Positions 10,427-22,069 of a stretch of 64,000 nucleotides of DNA are shown one piece after another (position 1 is the first letter of the stretch; each line of letters opens with the position of its first letter). The notes beneath the pieces were generated by a model. That model did no database searches. It was not told where the DNA came from and saw nothing but the letters and a program-made list of their open reading frames with translations. The stretch spans positions 33,079,000 to 33,142,999 of the forward strand of contig OY282607.1 of NCBI GenBank assembly GCA_958298945.1, read 5' to 3'. A program made the translations under genes and the position numbers. Origin of the DNA: Atherix ibis (lineage: Eukaryota > Arthropoda > Insecta > Diptera > Athericidae).

Positions 10427-11639
10427 ATACATTCTTTCACATACCATTCAAGTTCTTGGCATATGGACTGCTAAAAATATGTAGTAGAAAAATTCTGAAA
10501 TTTCCTTTTCTCAGCATGTAAAATATACAGAAAATTTCATATTATAAAGTAAGGAACAAATTCTAAGTTATTTTTCTTTGATTTTGATTTATTCTTTTTT
10601 TGTAATTTTTATTATATAAATAAGATTTAAATATGAACAAACAAAAAAAGAGAAATACAAAATTTGCAAAATAATAATGAGTAACAAGAAAAGTACTTAC
10701 AAATGCATAAAGATATACATAAGAAGAAAATTGGTTTATTTTTTGTTGAATAAATTGAATTCATCCTTTGCTGCACTCAATAGTAAATTCTCCGACCGAC
10801 CAAAACATCTTCAATGAAAATATTTTTCTTTTCGTCTGTAAACTTTTCAAGAACAAAATAATACGAATGTCGCTCCAACATTTTCATCCATTGTTGAAGG
10901 GGCACCACCAAGAGTTCAAGAATTCTTGTTAAAATAAAAATTCTTCATTTTGTACTATTTCGTGTAGTACGAAAGCACAAAATGGCTAAGGCGACCAAGG
11001 ATTTTGATGGATAAATGGAGCCGAACTTCAAATACAGCAATAGATAATAATAATACTCGTAACAATAATAAAAGATATGATAAAGAAAATGAAAGATCCA
11101 GAAAAATTTCTTTTTCTATTTGAATTTAACTTTATTTTGATGAATATCGAATTATTTTCTAAATATATAACACAACTGAAAATAACCGGAATTAATTAGC
11201 AAATTTAAACAAAATGCAAAACAATTTTTTTTTGTTTTCTATTAACGCAATTTTTTCTCCTTGTCGAAGAGGAATATAATTGGATCAAAACGAAACAAAA
11301 AAATGATAAAACTGTTAGAGCTTTACTTAACTTACCAAATTAAGTAAAATAAAAAAATCTGTGCTCTTGGTTACTATAAGTAATTATTATAGGTTACTAT
11401 AAGTTTGCATTATTGCTTTTTTTAAAATACTTTTTCTTTTTTTTTTGCCATAAAATACTTTTTCTTTGTATTCAAGTAAAGAGTAATTATTTTCATTGAT
11501 CATATAATATTAAATTAACTCTTCAATAACATATATTGCAAAAATTTATTGGTAAATAATTCGGCTTTAGTTATCGGAATATAGATACCCACGGTACCTG
11601 GTAAGGTTAAATAATCATGCAGCAAAATATCGTTAAAAA

Positions 11640-11870
11640 AATTACTTTGAATTTATTGGCGTTGAAAATTGTGTTGGTGAATTTGACTGACGAAAAGTTG
11701 CATTGAGCCTACGGGGAATATTTCTTATAGAAGCACAAGATTTTGGTGTCATAAAATATTTTGGAAGTTTAAAAATCAGTGGAAGACAAATTTTGTCCAA
11801 TAGCGAAAACTGATGAAAATGTCCTTGAAAGACTCAAAAAAATTGTTTTTGAAAAAAAATGGTTTCTGAA
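11640..11870 (+). pseudogene. Mariner relic G, N-terminal fragment
   Basis: A segment near 11675-11790 aligns by eye with relic B (shared GACGAAAAGTTG and GAGCCTA blocks). Near 11808-11850 the frame reads KTDENVLERLKKIV. In intact family members KTDENVERV (helix-turn-helix linker) and VLERLRKRV (just before the second catalytic Asp) are about 140 residues apart, so here they appear directly fused. The first-Asp region is therefore deleted, with a junction different from relics A, B and E. No later mariner blocks follow; Tc1-type sequence begins about 60 bp downstream. Confidence 0.6.
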
Positions 11871-11929
11871 CATTTTTCTGATATTTCCAAGGCCTAACAA
11901 AATTCAGTTAAAACTTTCCTGAACTCCCA

Positions 11930-12420
11930 CGAAGAGTAAAAACAACGCCTCCAGCCCAAAGGAATTAGTTTTGGGTCTAAAAGAAGAGATTACGTCTCTG
12001 CGGAAGCAGTGGGTATCATCGACTGTGAAGCAAGGCGGTGGTTCGATTATGGTTTCGGACTGCTTCTCTAAGAATAGAACAGAAAACGTTATCTTAAAAA
12101 AAAGGCAAGGCCTTAATTGATCAAAGCTCCTCGATTAGGACTTCCGGTACGTAGCACGATAACGATCCTAAATATATCATATAACAATATAGAGTTTTTT
12201 AGCAAAATAAAAAAAAGACATCACAATAACTCGACCTCAATCCAATAGAAATCTTATGGTTAGAACTAGATAGAAGAGGATGGGAGAACTATCCAGCCTT
12301 CCAAGGAAGACTTGTGAAGAGTCCTTTTCTAATGGTGAAACAATATTTCAAGAGATACGTACAAACTGTCTTCAAATGCAAAAAAAAAACAATTTTATTC
12401 TTTACCATTTCAAGATCAAT
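11930..12420 (+). pseudogene. Tc1-family transposase relic (DD34E type)
   Basis: Plus-strand remains of a Tc1-type cut-and-paste transposase with frameshifts. FGSKRRDYV near 11970-12000 corresponds to the block after the first catalytic Asp. VKQGGGSIMVSDCFS at 12024-12069 is the conserved VKHGGGSVMVWGCFS block. HDNDPKYI at 12155-12178 covers the second Asp. LDLNPIEILWLELDRRG at 12230-12280 covers the third acidic residue, with its Glu at 12248-12250. The order and spacing fit Tc1, but part of the interval between the GGGS and HDND blocks is shortened. Clearly non-functional. Confidence 0.8.
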
Positions 12421-15326
12421 ATTATAACAATTATTTAAAAATTTACTATTGATAACAATTGTTCATTCTCATTTCCAATTTTCATTTAAATTTTCCTTTC
12501 TGAACTGACTTTTGGCCTGGATTGTGTATACTATATGTGTTGACAAATGGCATTTAATTTACATGGCACGGACAATTAATTTTTTATTATTAAAGTAATT
12601 TAAAAAAAGTTCCAATTTTATGATTGCTTCTGAGATAATCCTTATTAGGATTTAGTTAAAGTTTGTCAAAATACCTACAAACTAAAGTAAATATTTGTGT
12701 GATCAGCTTACAACGAATTATCTATTAGCGAGTTTATTAATTTGAATTATTATAATTATTTAATGAAATGAAATTTTACTAATAAAATAGGGAGGCAAAA
12801 ACATTTTTATCCAAAAATAAATTGGTAAAAGGACTATTGTTAATTGTATTGAAAAATAGATAAAAATATACTTAATAAGGTTGATCAAATCTATTGTTAA
12901 AATAATTAAATCCTTACATCGAATTGGACTGCTTTAAATTGTTTAAGCCATTTAATAAAGAATCTATTCTATTTATATAAAATTTATAGATACGATTGTG
13001 TACCTGTAGGCTACCTGAAACTTATTTATACACTCAACAGTATGTTAGTATATAAAAAGCTCTGGTTGCTGGGATTTCACTTTTGAAAACAACTTTAGGC
13101 CTTTTGTAATCAACTTCAAGCAATGTACACGTTCTATAGTTTTGATGCGTGGAATAGTGTTAGTCGCCATATAGATTCGTACCTCTTATGTACATGATCC
13201 AACATATAATCATGTATTCTTGCTCAAGGATAGATGCATGAAAAGATTAAATCGAAGAAAAGCTATTTTAGTCACATTGAGATGCATTTCCCGAATAAGA
13301 TTCTGTGTACGAAGAAGAAATGAAAATCATATCAGACCGAATGCCTATCTACTTATCCGAAACCATTTAGAATGTGTAAATTCCGTCACGCTGAGAGGTC
13401 AATATCTCGAGTAGATATCGGTACTCTCTCGTCCTTATCCAGTATGAATTGTAATAAAGTCGATTGCTGGGTGGTAAATAAAATAGTTGATGATTAGTGA
13501 TTTGTAATGTACTATAGAATATTAAAGTGAAGAAGGATTTTATGTTAGATAGGAAAACAAGAACAGTGAATTGTAGGTAGAGGTAACCTAGAAATGCAAA
13601 AGAAGCCTCTATTATCTTTAATGGAGACTTTTCAGACAAAACGAACTATTCTAGATTATACTTATTTCTATATTCAACTCTATGGGCTTTTCTATTTCTT
13701 TTCTATAGCATTTTTTTTGTTCATTTACCATCTGCACCAAGGTACATTTTTCCCCTTTTCATTGTTCTACTATTAATTTTCTATGTTCGTATTTTTTTTT
13801 CAATTGTGAAACGATAACGCCTTTATCTCATGTTGAATAGTATGAAAAACTAAAAAAACCATCCTATTATTCTTAAAAGTATCTTTAAATCTCTTGTAAG
13901 AAAGCCTAAGGGAATAAATGGAATATATAATAAAAACGGCAACAAACTTCGTAATTTTTTGCAATTATATTTTATGATTCTTTATAATCGTAACTTTAAG
14001 TTTTAATTTTTCTATCCTCTGAAATAGAATACGATATTTTTTATATAATATAAAAATAGTTTCAAAAGGATTTAAGTACATTTAAAAAAAAAAGAAATTT
14101 CTTGAAAAAACATTTTTCTATTAATTAATGAAGGCAGTACATAGAGAAAGTTTTTTTTTTTAAATATATTAACATTGTGAATAATTTGTTTTTGTACAAT
14201 TAAAATAATTACTTTTAAACTTTATATTTTTAATAAAAAATCGTTTGGAAAATCTGAAAAGAAAAGACTTTCCTAAACAAAAGTTGTTTTTTATTACAAA
14301 AACTATAGGACAATATGGTTTTTTTTTCAAATTTCAGCATAGTTTTATGATTTTGGATTTTTTATTATTTACAAGATAATCCATATTACCTTTTATAAAT
14401 CTGTATTATAAAAATTTGTTATTTATAAAAGAGGATTATCCATAGGACATTTGTCTTTTGATGCTGTTGGTTAGACCCCGCTTTACAAGAATTATTAAAA
14501 ATATTCTTATTGGCAAAAATCACAACTAAATTTAGATCAGAACAAGATAAATATTTTAATAAGTTATAGAAAATGTCATGTATTTTTGTTTTTGTATTAA
14601 TGTTGATATTCATGAAGATACTAGTATATTATGCGTTTTTTTCCCAGCAAATCATTAATAAATGTTCGAATGGAAAAGAGGATATAATATAATAAGTAAC
14701 CTACGTGTATAGATGACATTATAATATATGTCTTTCGAAGAAGATATACTGAAGGGGAGCATTGGCATCCAGTATGCTGTGACATTAAGAAAAATAGCTA
14801 ACACTTTTCCAGAAGACTTCAACTGCATATTTTGATCAGTGGCTGTGAGGAAAATATATGCGAGTGAGCAGAAGAAAAATGTCCCGAAAATGTGACGAGA
14901 ATGCGAATTGAATATTGAAAAGAAATAATAACGTATCGGCTCTACGTCTTTTCACCACATTCAGAGGGTATGGAAAAATTAAATTGGAAAAAGAGGGGAA
15001 TAGAATGGGAAAAATATTGATGAATAATATGGAAAAATTGGCATGATTTGAAAATGCTTAGGTGGTAAAACTCCGTGTATCCTGATAATGTAACATTAGG
15101 TAACTTAAAAGTCTAAATAGAACCCAGATTCTGCCATTTCTTTAGGAATCTTTCTGCTTGGATTTACCTATCCATTTCTTTATTTTTGCTCTTGCTCTCA
15201 TATTTTGGACTGTCTCCTAACATTTTCCCGATCATACTTTATTTTTATGTATTGAAAATCTAAGAAACATTGCTGGGTAATAGCCCAGTAAACCTTAACA
15301 TTTCGATGCAGACGTATTTTAACTGA
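12421..15326. other. 2.9 kb without a recognised gene
   Basis: AT-rich, with several poly-T/poly-A runs near 14080-14160. A 35-codon plus-strand ORF at 14728-14835 (starts MSFEEDILKGSIGIQ) lies in a slightly GC-richer patch but has no recognised motif. Nothing else is seen. Confidence 0.4.
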
Positions 15327-15348
15327 AATGATGATGAAGGTGATGATG

Positions 15349-15398
<50 letters not shown>

Positions 15399-15410
15399 AG
15401 TGGTGGTAGA
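15327..15410. repeat. Trinucleotide microsatellite (ATG)n/(GTG)n
   Basis: Runs of ATGATG repeats interrupted by single GTG units, passing into GTG repeats. The long open frames that overlap it on both strands (poly-Met/Val on plus, poly-Ile/Thr on minus) are created by the repeat itself and are not genes. Confidence 0.95.
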
Positions 15411-16250
15411 AGTGTTTGGGATGACAATTGCGGTGATAGTTATGATACTGGTACAGACAATAATGATTATACGATGGATTTTCACGTACCTTCATTGTAC
15501 ATTTACTTACGTGGTTGATGATTTTTCACGTTCACGTTCTCCTTATTTTTCATCAAGCATACCAAATTGTGTAAAAGAACATGTACGTTTAACTATATCA
15601 TATTCGATACGTTTAATTTATACAAATTCAAAAAAGGTTATTAGAGTACACTGTTACATAAGATCTTACCTTGATTTTATTTTCATGCTATGATATTATA
15701 TTGTAATATAGCAGCATACATTTTTTTGTTTTGCTATCTAAAGACAAAAATTGATAAACATTGTAATAAATAAAACTTTTCTAATATTTTTTGATGAATA
15801 GTTTACTTTAAAGACAGTCAATTTTCATAAACATATGTACCCGTATTATGAAAAACATTCATAAAAAATTCGCATATGATTGAAAGGTTGTCTTTCGAGC
15901 ATAAAAAGATATTCTAATTGATAGCATTGATGAAATTATTTTAACACATTGTATTAGGTCGACAGAGAGCTCAGCTATAAATTTTCACTAAATAAGCGTA
16001 TCAAGGCGATTGGGTCTCTTGCCAAATAGTGAAATAAAATCAATATTTCATTCTTATAAATTGCAATTTTACCTATGCTAACAATATTTTTATAAGAACA
16101 AATTTCGATTAAATTTTCATCTGATATTTTAAAATCTTCAATAAATATGTTTGTCAATTTTAAAATTTGAATGAAAAACTAATATCAGCTATAGCAGATA
16201 TCTTTAAAATAAGATCGGTTAAATCTTTTGCACGGCCTTATTTGCAGGAA
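15411..16250. other. No gene recognised
   Basis: AT-rich DNA between the microsatellite and the next hairpin. No transposon motif, RNA gene or convincing ORF is visible. Confidence 0.5.
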
Positions 16251-16364
16251 CGAGTTTGACCCGAAAAGGCTTATTTTGGATGACTCTTTTGGATGACAAC
16301 GATGAAATTCAGCCCGATTTAAACAAAAGAGTCATCCAAAATCGGCCTTTTCGGGTCAAAATCG
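16251..16364. repeat. Foldback hairpin, 41-nt arms, 32-nt loop
   Basis: Left arm 16251-16291 and right arm 16324-16364 are reverse complements at 38 of 41 positions; one mismatch is a T-G wobble in plus-strand RNA. The arms carry GACCCGAAAAGGC and TTTTGGATGACTCTTTTG. GGATGAC is repeated directly at the start of the loop. It lies just downstream (in transposase orientation) of minus-strand family-2 transposase relics. It could be a terminal structure of such an element, but no target duplication was found. Confidence 0.88.
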
Positions 16365-16384
16365 TTGGTTTTATGTTGGGTTTA

Positions 16385-16619
16385 TCTGTTTTCCAGCTTG
16401 GACAATACTGTACGTTTATTGGCAAAATGTAGCCTATTCAAAAAATTTCTGAGGGCGTAAAATCGGACAATCTTGGCGGACAGCTGACATGAGCTGATCT
16501 CACAATAATGCGATGTTAAAACTGCGTCTGAATTAAGTCACTTGTTTTAACTGCTGTCTCCTTCTAGCTCGATAAACTTAGTTTAATGTTATTCTATTTT
16601 TTTGTGCTTAATTAAGTTG
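16385..16619 (-). pseudogene. Second family-2 transposase fragment (D2-D3 part)
   Basis: Read on the minus strand, near 16500-16430 it gives CPPRLSDFTPSEIF then IGYILPINVQ, comparable to the third-catalytic-Asp block WPPRSCDLTPLDFFLWGYVK of the family. Its DNA also resembles 16750-16850 of the neighbouring relic c (shared CTGACATGAGC-like and TTTTAACTGCTGT-like stretches), so the same transposase segment seems present twice side by side. Heavily decayed. Confidence 0.4.
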
Positions 16620-17430
16620 CTGCCGATACTATGGGCTGCAAGGAAATTGTACTACTAACAAAGATACAAAGATTAACTACCCCTACCATAGACCATTAAT
16701 TGAACATAACCCCATAGAATAATATCTAAGGGTGTTAAATTGTACGATCTATGCTGTTGGCTGATATGAGCATGTCTCGTAATATGGGACGTGTATGCTC
16801 CTTCGAAAAAAAGTCGCTTATTTCAACTGTTGTGTGGCATGTCGCATTTTTATGTTATAAGCCTATATCGTCCGATTGAGGCCAAAAAAAGAATTGTTAT
16901 CATTGCACGATAACTCCGACATTAACAGTTTTTTTCGTGCCTTACTCATGATACCACCCGACAAAAATCCACACCAGACAGTAAGTTTTTCTGGAATGCA
17001 AAAGAAGCTCCAGCAACTATTGTGATTGCTTTTTATCCTAGATCCGACAATTTTGCTATCTCTAATGAACGGCTATTCAGCTCAAGACCCAATCAGCAAA
17101 AACCCGTCGCTTCGGTTAGTCTTCTGGTTTTAGTTTTGGACTCCATTAAATCTTGTGTGGATGTAGATCTAAGTTTATTCGCAATCTTCGCCAAATTGAA
17201 GCCGTAGAAAAGCGTAATCTTTATAAACGACGCGGAATTTAGAGGTTATGTAACCGAGCATAGAGGTACTGGTTGCTTGGCAACTGAACTGGTTTCCTAA
17301 AATTTCCAAATTAGACGTTGAATAGTAATTAATTTCTAGACATCCATTCGACTATAAATTCGACGAAACTTACGAAATTAGACGTCGTCTCCTGGACGTA
17401 CATTTGGAACATAATTCCACGCAGCTTATG
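16620..17430 (-). pseudogene. Family-2 Tc1/mariner-type transposase relic c
   Basis: On the minus strand, from 17.4 kb downward, the blocks appear in order: STASIWRRLRINLDLHPHKI near 17200-17140 (end of the second helix-turn-helix; family STTWRILRKDLGLRAYKIQL), KRRVFADWVLS near 17100-17065, NCRI near 17045, PEKLTVWCGFLSGGI near 17000-16955, a shortened middle, HKNATCHTTVEISDFFSKEH near 16855-16795 (second-Asp block, Asp replaced), and IILWGYVQLMVYG near 16720-16680 (third-Asp block). The segment with the first catalytic Asp is missing. Stops and frameshifts make it a dead copy of the same family as the relics at 2.3 and 49.4 kb. Confidence 0.7.
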
Positions 17431-20400
17431 GAACATCTAGCGAACAGGGAAGACATTTTTATAATAATTTTCCACTACCTCGATGCGGTACTTTTCTAGA
17501 TTAAATAGTGACTGATTAATAATGATATTAATGGCAAAAATAATGATTTTGATTATGTCTAAATCATAGAATATGCACTATTTGAAATTCAAAGGATTTC
17601 TTAAGGATAAAATTATTTTCACAGCCATCTTAATTTTCCAATTTCTACTTGTTCCTTTAGTGTGATATTGTAAAAACACGTCAAAAATTCAATATCATCC
17701 TTAAAATTAGTTATATGATAGTATATTATTAATAAGTGCAAATATAAATCATAAAAAATTACCAATACCATTCAATCTGTAGCTACATATATTTATAAGC
17801 CATAAGATATAATTAATTACTACGTAAATATTCTTTAATAATTTATTTTTATTTTTTTTCAAATAATTTCCTCATTTTTTATCTAGAACATTTCAAATCA
17901 TCATCAGTTTCTCAGGAAAAGTAAACTTTTTTTTAAAATTCCATTTCTTTATCGATTCATTATGTTTTTCTATTTGACGATTTTCTTTTTATTTCATCAT
18001 TGCTGAACATCAGCAATAAGCATAATACAGTAGGCAGTCTGGGATTCAAATATTTTTCAATGTTTATATACAATATTCATGCCCCATTTTGTTTACACTG
18101 CAACAATTTCGAATTTTATTTTGCTCTCTAACGAAATTTTTAATAGATTGCGTATAAAGAACTCACCAAACAGATAGTATTTTTATTTCTTTTTTGCTAG
18201 CGCTCGTTCATCTTTTATTTTCATTTCTTCGTAAAGCGGTAAATACACAATACCCCCATTGTCAGCCTAACCCATTTGATACTTTATCACATTCCAAAGG
18301 CAATTTTTCTTCCATAACGAACAATTAACTTTATGATAATACCAAATACCAATAGACACCTTGATGAAAAAAAAGGCCATTTTGGTTCACGGAAACCGGA
18401 TAATGGTTAAAATGAAAAGGACGAAGGGAATAATAAACATCGTTTATAATACAAAAGACTGCGGAAATAAAATTCTTCTGTCAGAGAATGGAGCTTGAAT
18501 GGAATGATAATGGGATTCCTTTCTTATAGGTGAAGGTGGAAAATTTACCAAACATCGTAATATAAAATAGAGACCCCTCGACCATTATTTTGATGAATTC
18601 ATTTCTTGTGATATTTGAAATAGTATAGGTTCAACAATAACTTTAGAATTGTATAATTTTTCTTTTACATTCTAAAAACATCTACGCTATGCTAAAATTG
18701 TTCATTCTAAATCAGTATTTTCAGCATTTAAATAAAAATACAAGTACTCATATTTAATACACAAGTCCTTTTATATATAATTTAATATTCAAAATAAACT
18801 TTCATAGAAATTCAAAAAGCAAACAAAAAAAAATCTGATTAACGAAAGAATAGACTCTTTTGTTGTATGCATGCTAATATCAATACATATATTCGTCTGC
18901 TTCAAAATGACTTTCGTCCTTACCATGAGACAGGAAATTTACCGTCGCATTTTACGAAAGCATTTCCAAGAATATCTTTGATAAATGTGCAGAGTGTGTT
19001 CTGATTTTATAATAATTATTGTTGTTCCTTTTCTTCAAGCAAAGAATCTTCTCTTAATCCTTTATTTTCGTCCTTATTTCTCAATACTAATAGCAAAGAA
19101 AATCTCTTAAGATAAATTAAATGGAAGGCAAAATAAAAAAAAAATATTGAAAAGTGTACTCAGTTGAAATTTGTAAACAGAATGAAATTTTCTTGGAATG
19201 TCAGCGATGAACAAAAAGTGCTATTTTAGAATTTAAATTTAGATATGAAATTCTTTTGCGAAGGAAGACAGCTTTTCAATTTTAATATATTCTTATTTAC
19301 CCTTTGCCATTTAATTGAATTTTATGAATAATTATATACCAATTAGACGGACATAATTTATACTAATATAAGATTTAATTTTATAATAAATATAAGATGT
19401 TTGAAAAAAAAATCATTTTAATAATAATATATAATAAATAAAATGAAAATCATTTTTATATTAAAACAGATTAATTTTTATGTTAAAAATTTAAAAAAAA
19501 AATTATACTTATAACAGAGAAAAGAGCATTAATAACAGCAATTATATTAGTAGCTGGAAAATAAATAAATTCAAATATATCATCGTATTTGTACTGTCAT
19601 GTAAGCCCATATAAATTCTCGTGTTTACTCGTAATTAGAATTCACAAATCTAATTATGGCAAAATCTTTTGTAAATACGTACTGTATCAGATACACTCAT
19701 TTATTTATCCAGATAAAATGCAAAACTTCCACGCTAATTATTAGTATTTCGAATATATTTGAAGGTTGCCCTTGGCTAATATTGAAATTCAGTCCATTTA
19801 TCCTGATTTTTAGCTCCCCTATTTACATAAAATGTGTCTGCGGTTATATTGGAATGATGAAAACCTTATTTGAGATATTATTAATGTGTTTGTTTTTGCT
19901 ATCAAATAAAGTTAGAAATCACGTTTGTACGATAATTCAATCTAATTTGAAAAAAATAAGAGTAGCATAGAAGGGAACATAAAAAAAAATGTTTAGCAAA
20001 ATTAATACAAACATGAAAGGTTAAATTTTTAGGGCAAATTTAACTTATTCTCTTGAATGATTTTTATTTTAAATTTAAAAAACAATGGATTATTTTCAGC
20101 TAATCTAATAGGAGTCACTAAGAGCGAACTAGCAACATTGCGGTCTATCCCTCTATATACATACGTGTATGAGGGTTGTATAATAAATACCTGCACTTGA
20201 CAAAAGAAAAATATTTTTATGAGTAAAATTTGATTTTTACATATTTTCAAATAGAAATTAATTGCTGGAGGCTAAATATGATGAATATGGTGGATGCGGA
20301 AGAAATTCGTATCCTTACTAACTCGTAGAATTTTTGGTTGGCCAAATGCGGACGTTTCCGTCCTATTACACGAATGCGTTTTTGGTCAGACATTAGCGAA

Positions 20401-20456
20401 TACGGCAATGAACACGCAGATTTCATATTAGGTTTAACTTAAACCTTCCTTTAAGA
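17431..20456. other. 3.0 kb without a recognised gene
   Basis: AT-rich. A 104-codon frame at 19656-19970 is rich in Ile/Phe/Leu from AT-rich codons and shows no motif. The part at 20266-20450, next to the mariner, is less AT-rich but not identified. Confidence 0.4.
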
Positions 20457-20458
20457 TA

Positions 20459-20487
20459 CGAGGGTCGTTCAATAAGTCCTTAGAAAA
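20459..20487 (+). repeat. Left terminal inverted repeat of the mellifera-type mariner
   Basis: Starts CGAGGGTCGTTCAATAAGTC right after a TA dinucleotide. It pairs with 21421-21449 with a single mismatch. These ends are where transposase binds and cuts. Confidence 0.93.
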
Positions 20488-20621
20488 TCCGTAGTGTCGG
20501 TAAAGTTTTTTTTTGTAAGTAGCATTATTGACAGGAAAGTTGTCAAAATTTCAGCTCGATCCATAGTGTAGGTCAATTTCTATCGTCGATTAAAGTTAAC
20601 GACATTTATTTGTGCGTAACA

Positions 20622-21383
20622 ATGGAAAAAAGCGAGTTTAGGGCTGTCATCAAACATCTTCATTTGAAAGGCTTAAGCCCGAAAGAAATCAAAGCCGAGT
20701 TGGATGCAGTTCATGGCACATCTGCACCTGTGTTTGCGACGGTTTACAATTGGGTGAATGAATTTAAACGTGGCCGTTCATCCACAAAAGATGAACATCG
20801 TTCAGGACGTCCAGTTGAGGTGTCTTCTCCTGAAATAATCGACAAAATCCACGATCTGATTTTGAACGATCGGCGAATTAAAGTGCGCGAATTAGTTGAG
20901 GCCACGGGCATATCACAAGGTACAATCGCTTCAATTTTGCATGAAAAATTGTCTGTGAAAAAAATTTCGGCAAGATGGGTGCCGCGTTTGCTCTTAGAGG
21001 AGAATAAACGCAATCGTGTAGTGGACTCTGACGCTATGTTGGCACTCTTTCATCGCAATCCTGCCGAATTCTTTCGTTGACATGTCACTGTGGACGAAAC
21101 CTGGATACACTACTACACTCCAGAAACGAAGAGACAGTCATCACAGTGGATTTTCAAGGGTGAACGGGCTCTGAAGAAGGCAAAAACTGTGCCATCGGCC
21201 GGAAAGGTGATGGCCACGGTCTTTTGGGATTCGCAGGGCTTCACTTCCAACGAGGACGTCATTGCTCAAACGGATGAGTATTTTGCAGAACTTCCGAAAT
21301 CCTATTTTTTGGACGGGATAAAAATTTTGGAAAAACGGTTCGAAAAGTGTATAGAGCTAAAAGGACACTATGTTGAAAAATAA
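20622..21383 (+). pseudogene. Mellifera-type mariner transposase, stop codon plus internal deletion
   Basis: Starts at ATG 20622 (MEKSEFRAVIKHLHLKG), the usual start of this subfamily. The N-terminal DNA-binding region is complete through YNWVNEFKRGRSSTKDEHRSGRP and the second helix-turn-helix to SARWVPRLLLEENKRNRV. TGA at 21078-21080 replaces a codon, normally Arg, just before VTVDETWIHYYTPET, which carries the first catalytic Asp at 21093-21095. After GKVMATVFWDSQG the sequence jumps at about 21237-21246 to FTSNEDVIAQTDEYF near the C-terminus, removing about 85-90 residues with both remaining catalytic aspartates (HHDNAP and YSPDLAPSD blocks). The join keeps the frame and probably used a short GGCTTCA-like homology. 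About 253 codons remain of roughly 345. A TTG 12 bases upstream is not the true start. Confidence 0.93.
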
Positions 21384-21420
21384 AAATTTTTTTTTTTTAA
21401 AAAACCATTTTTTTCCATCT

Positions 21421-21449
21421 TTTTCTAAGGACTGATTGAACGACCCTCG
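21421..21449 (-). repeat. Right terminal inverted repeat of the mellifera-type mariner
   Basis: Reverse complement of the left repeat with one mismatch, ending CGACCCTCG next to the flanking TA at 21450-21451. Confidence 0.93.
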
Positions 21450-21834
21450 TACGTAACATGTCAGCTATCTAATACATTTTCATTGAAGTTTCTATTAAAA
21501 GATAATAATATCGTAGATTTTTCCAATTATTTCTGATGTGGTGATCTCATTTGTACGACCTGATCATTCGTCATTAAATATACTTATACGACCGCGTTTA
21601 AATTCAAATGCAGAGTCTACAAAAAATGATTTTTCCGGTTTTATCTCAGCATTCATTTTCTTTTTCAAAAACAAATATTTTATCTTGCTCGATATTCGAT
21701 TTGTTCCATTGTTGTAAAATCATAAAAGTTGTTCATTTTAAATGGCTGTCACTTGTAAACTAAATAATGTAGATGCTTGAAAATTTTCGAAAATGAGTAT
21801 AATGTGTGAATTCTTATTAGGTTAGAGCATTAAT

Positions 21835-22065
21835 TAATATTTAAGCTCCTTGAAAGACTCAGAAAAGAGGTTCTTTGCGTCGGGTCGAACCTTGTCACAA
21901 GGCAATTTCTGTGGCCCCTCAGCCACCCTTATTCTATTTATTTAGTCCGTCTAATGAGTGTAAACGAGTAGCTGAAGGCGGTTCCAGTTGAAATTCTCCA
22001 GCACTGCTACAAAGAGTGGAAACGATGTTTAATTGGCCAAGAAAACTACTGCGCAGAAGATAACT
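21835..22065 (+). pseudogene. Mariner relic C, C-terminal fragments
   Basis: Begins with the block just upstream of the second catalytic Asp (nucleotides CTTGAAAGACTCAGAAAAG at 21852-21870, shared with relics B and E). After a shortened middle it ends with KAVPVEILQHCYKEWKRCLI and GQENYCAED near 21975-22062 (family PVEDFQNCYEEWKQRWQRCI...EGD). The first and third catalytic regions are missing. The same lineage as relics A, B, D, E, F and G. Confidence 0.7.
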
Positions 22066-22069
22066 TTTT

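Larger units (their letters stand above)
7016..11639. other. 4.6 kb without a recognised gene
   Basis: Mostly AT-rich. A less AT-rich section at 7640-8280 has three plus-strand open frames that follow each other in different frames (7644-7904, 7901-8092, 8073-8279); none has a known motif. Two small palindromes sit at 9359-9377 (GAATCTTC arms, 3-nt loop) and 9385-9400 (CAATGAAGCTTCATTG). A possible exon-like ORF at 10328-10426 is listed separately. No transposon motif was seen. Confidence 0.4.
20459..21449 (+). mobile_element. Mellifera-type mariner, complete ends, internal deletion (991 bp)
   Basis: A mariner DNA transposon bounded by 29-bp terminal inverted repeats that match at 28 of 29 positions and flanked by TA on both sides (20457-20458, 21450-21451), the mariner target-site duplication. 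Inside is one transposase reading frame with a stop codon and a large deletion. Relatives are about 1.25-1.3 kb, so roughly a quarter kilobase is missing. With good ends and no working transposase it could only move if a full-length relative supplied the enzyme. The near-identical ends suggest it is the youngest DNA transposon in the window. Confidence 0.93.

Noticed and set aside
15198..15693. Long overlapping ORFs on both strands rich in Met/Val or Ile/Thr
   Set aside because: They are created by the ATG/GTG trinucleotide repeat; composition, not coding, keeps the frames open.
17022..17207. 61-codon plus-strand ORF
   Set aside because: It lies antisense to the family-2 transposase relic c, whose minus-strand motifs (KRRVFADWVLS, HPHKI) explain the sequence.
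19656..19970. 104-codon ORF
   Set aside because: No motif, residue use is what AT-rich DNA gives by chance, and there is no supporting signal around it.
20744..21013. 89-codon minus-strand ORF
   Set aside because: Antisense shadow of the mellifera-type mariner transposase.
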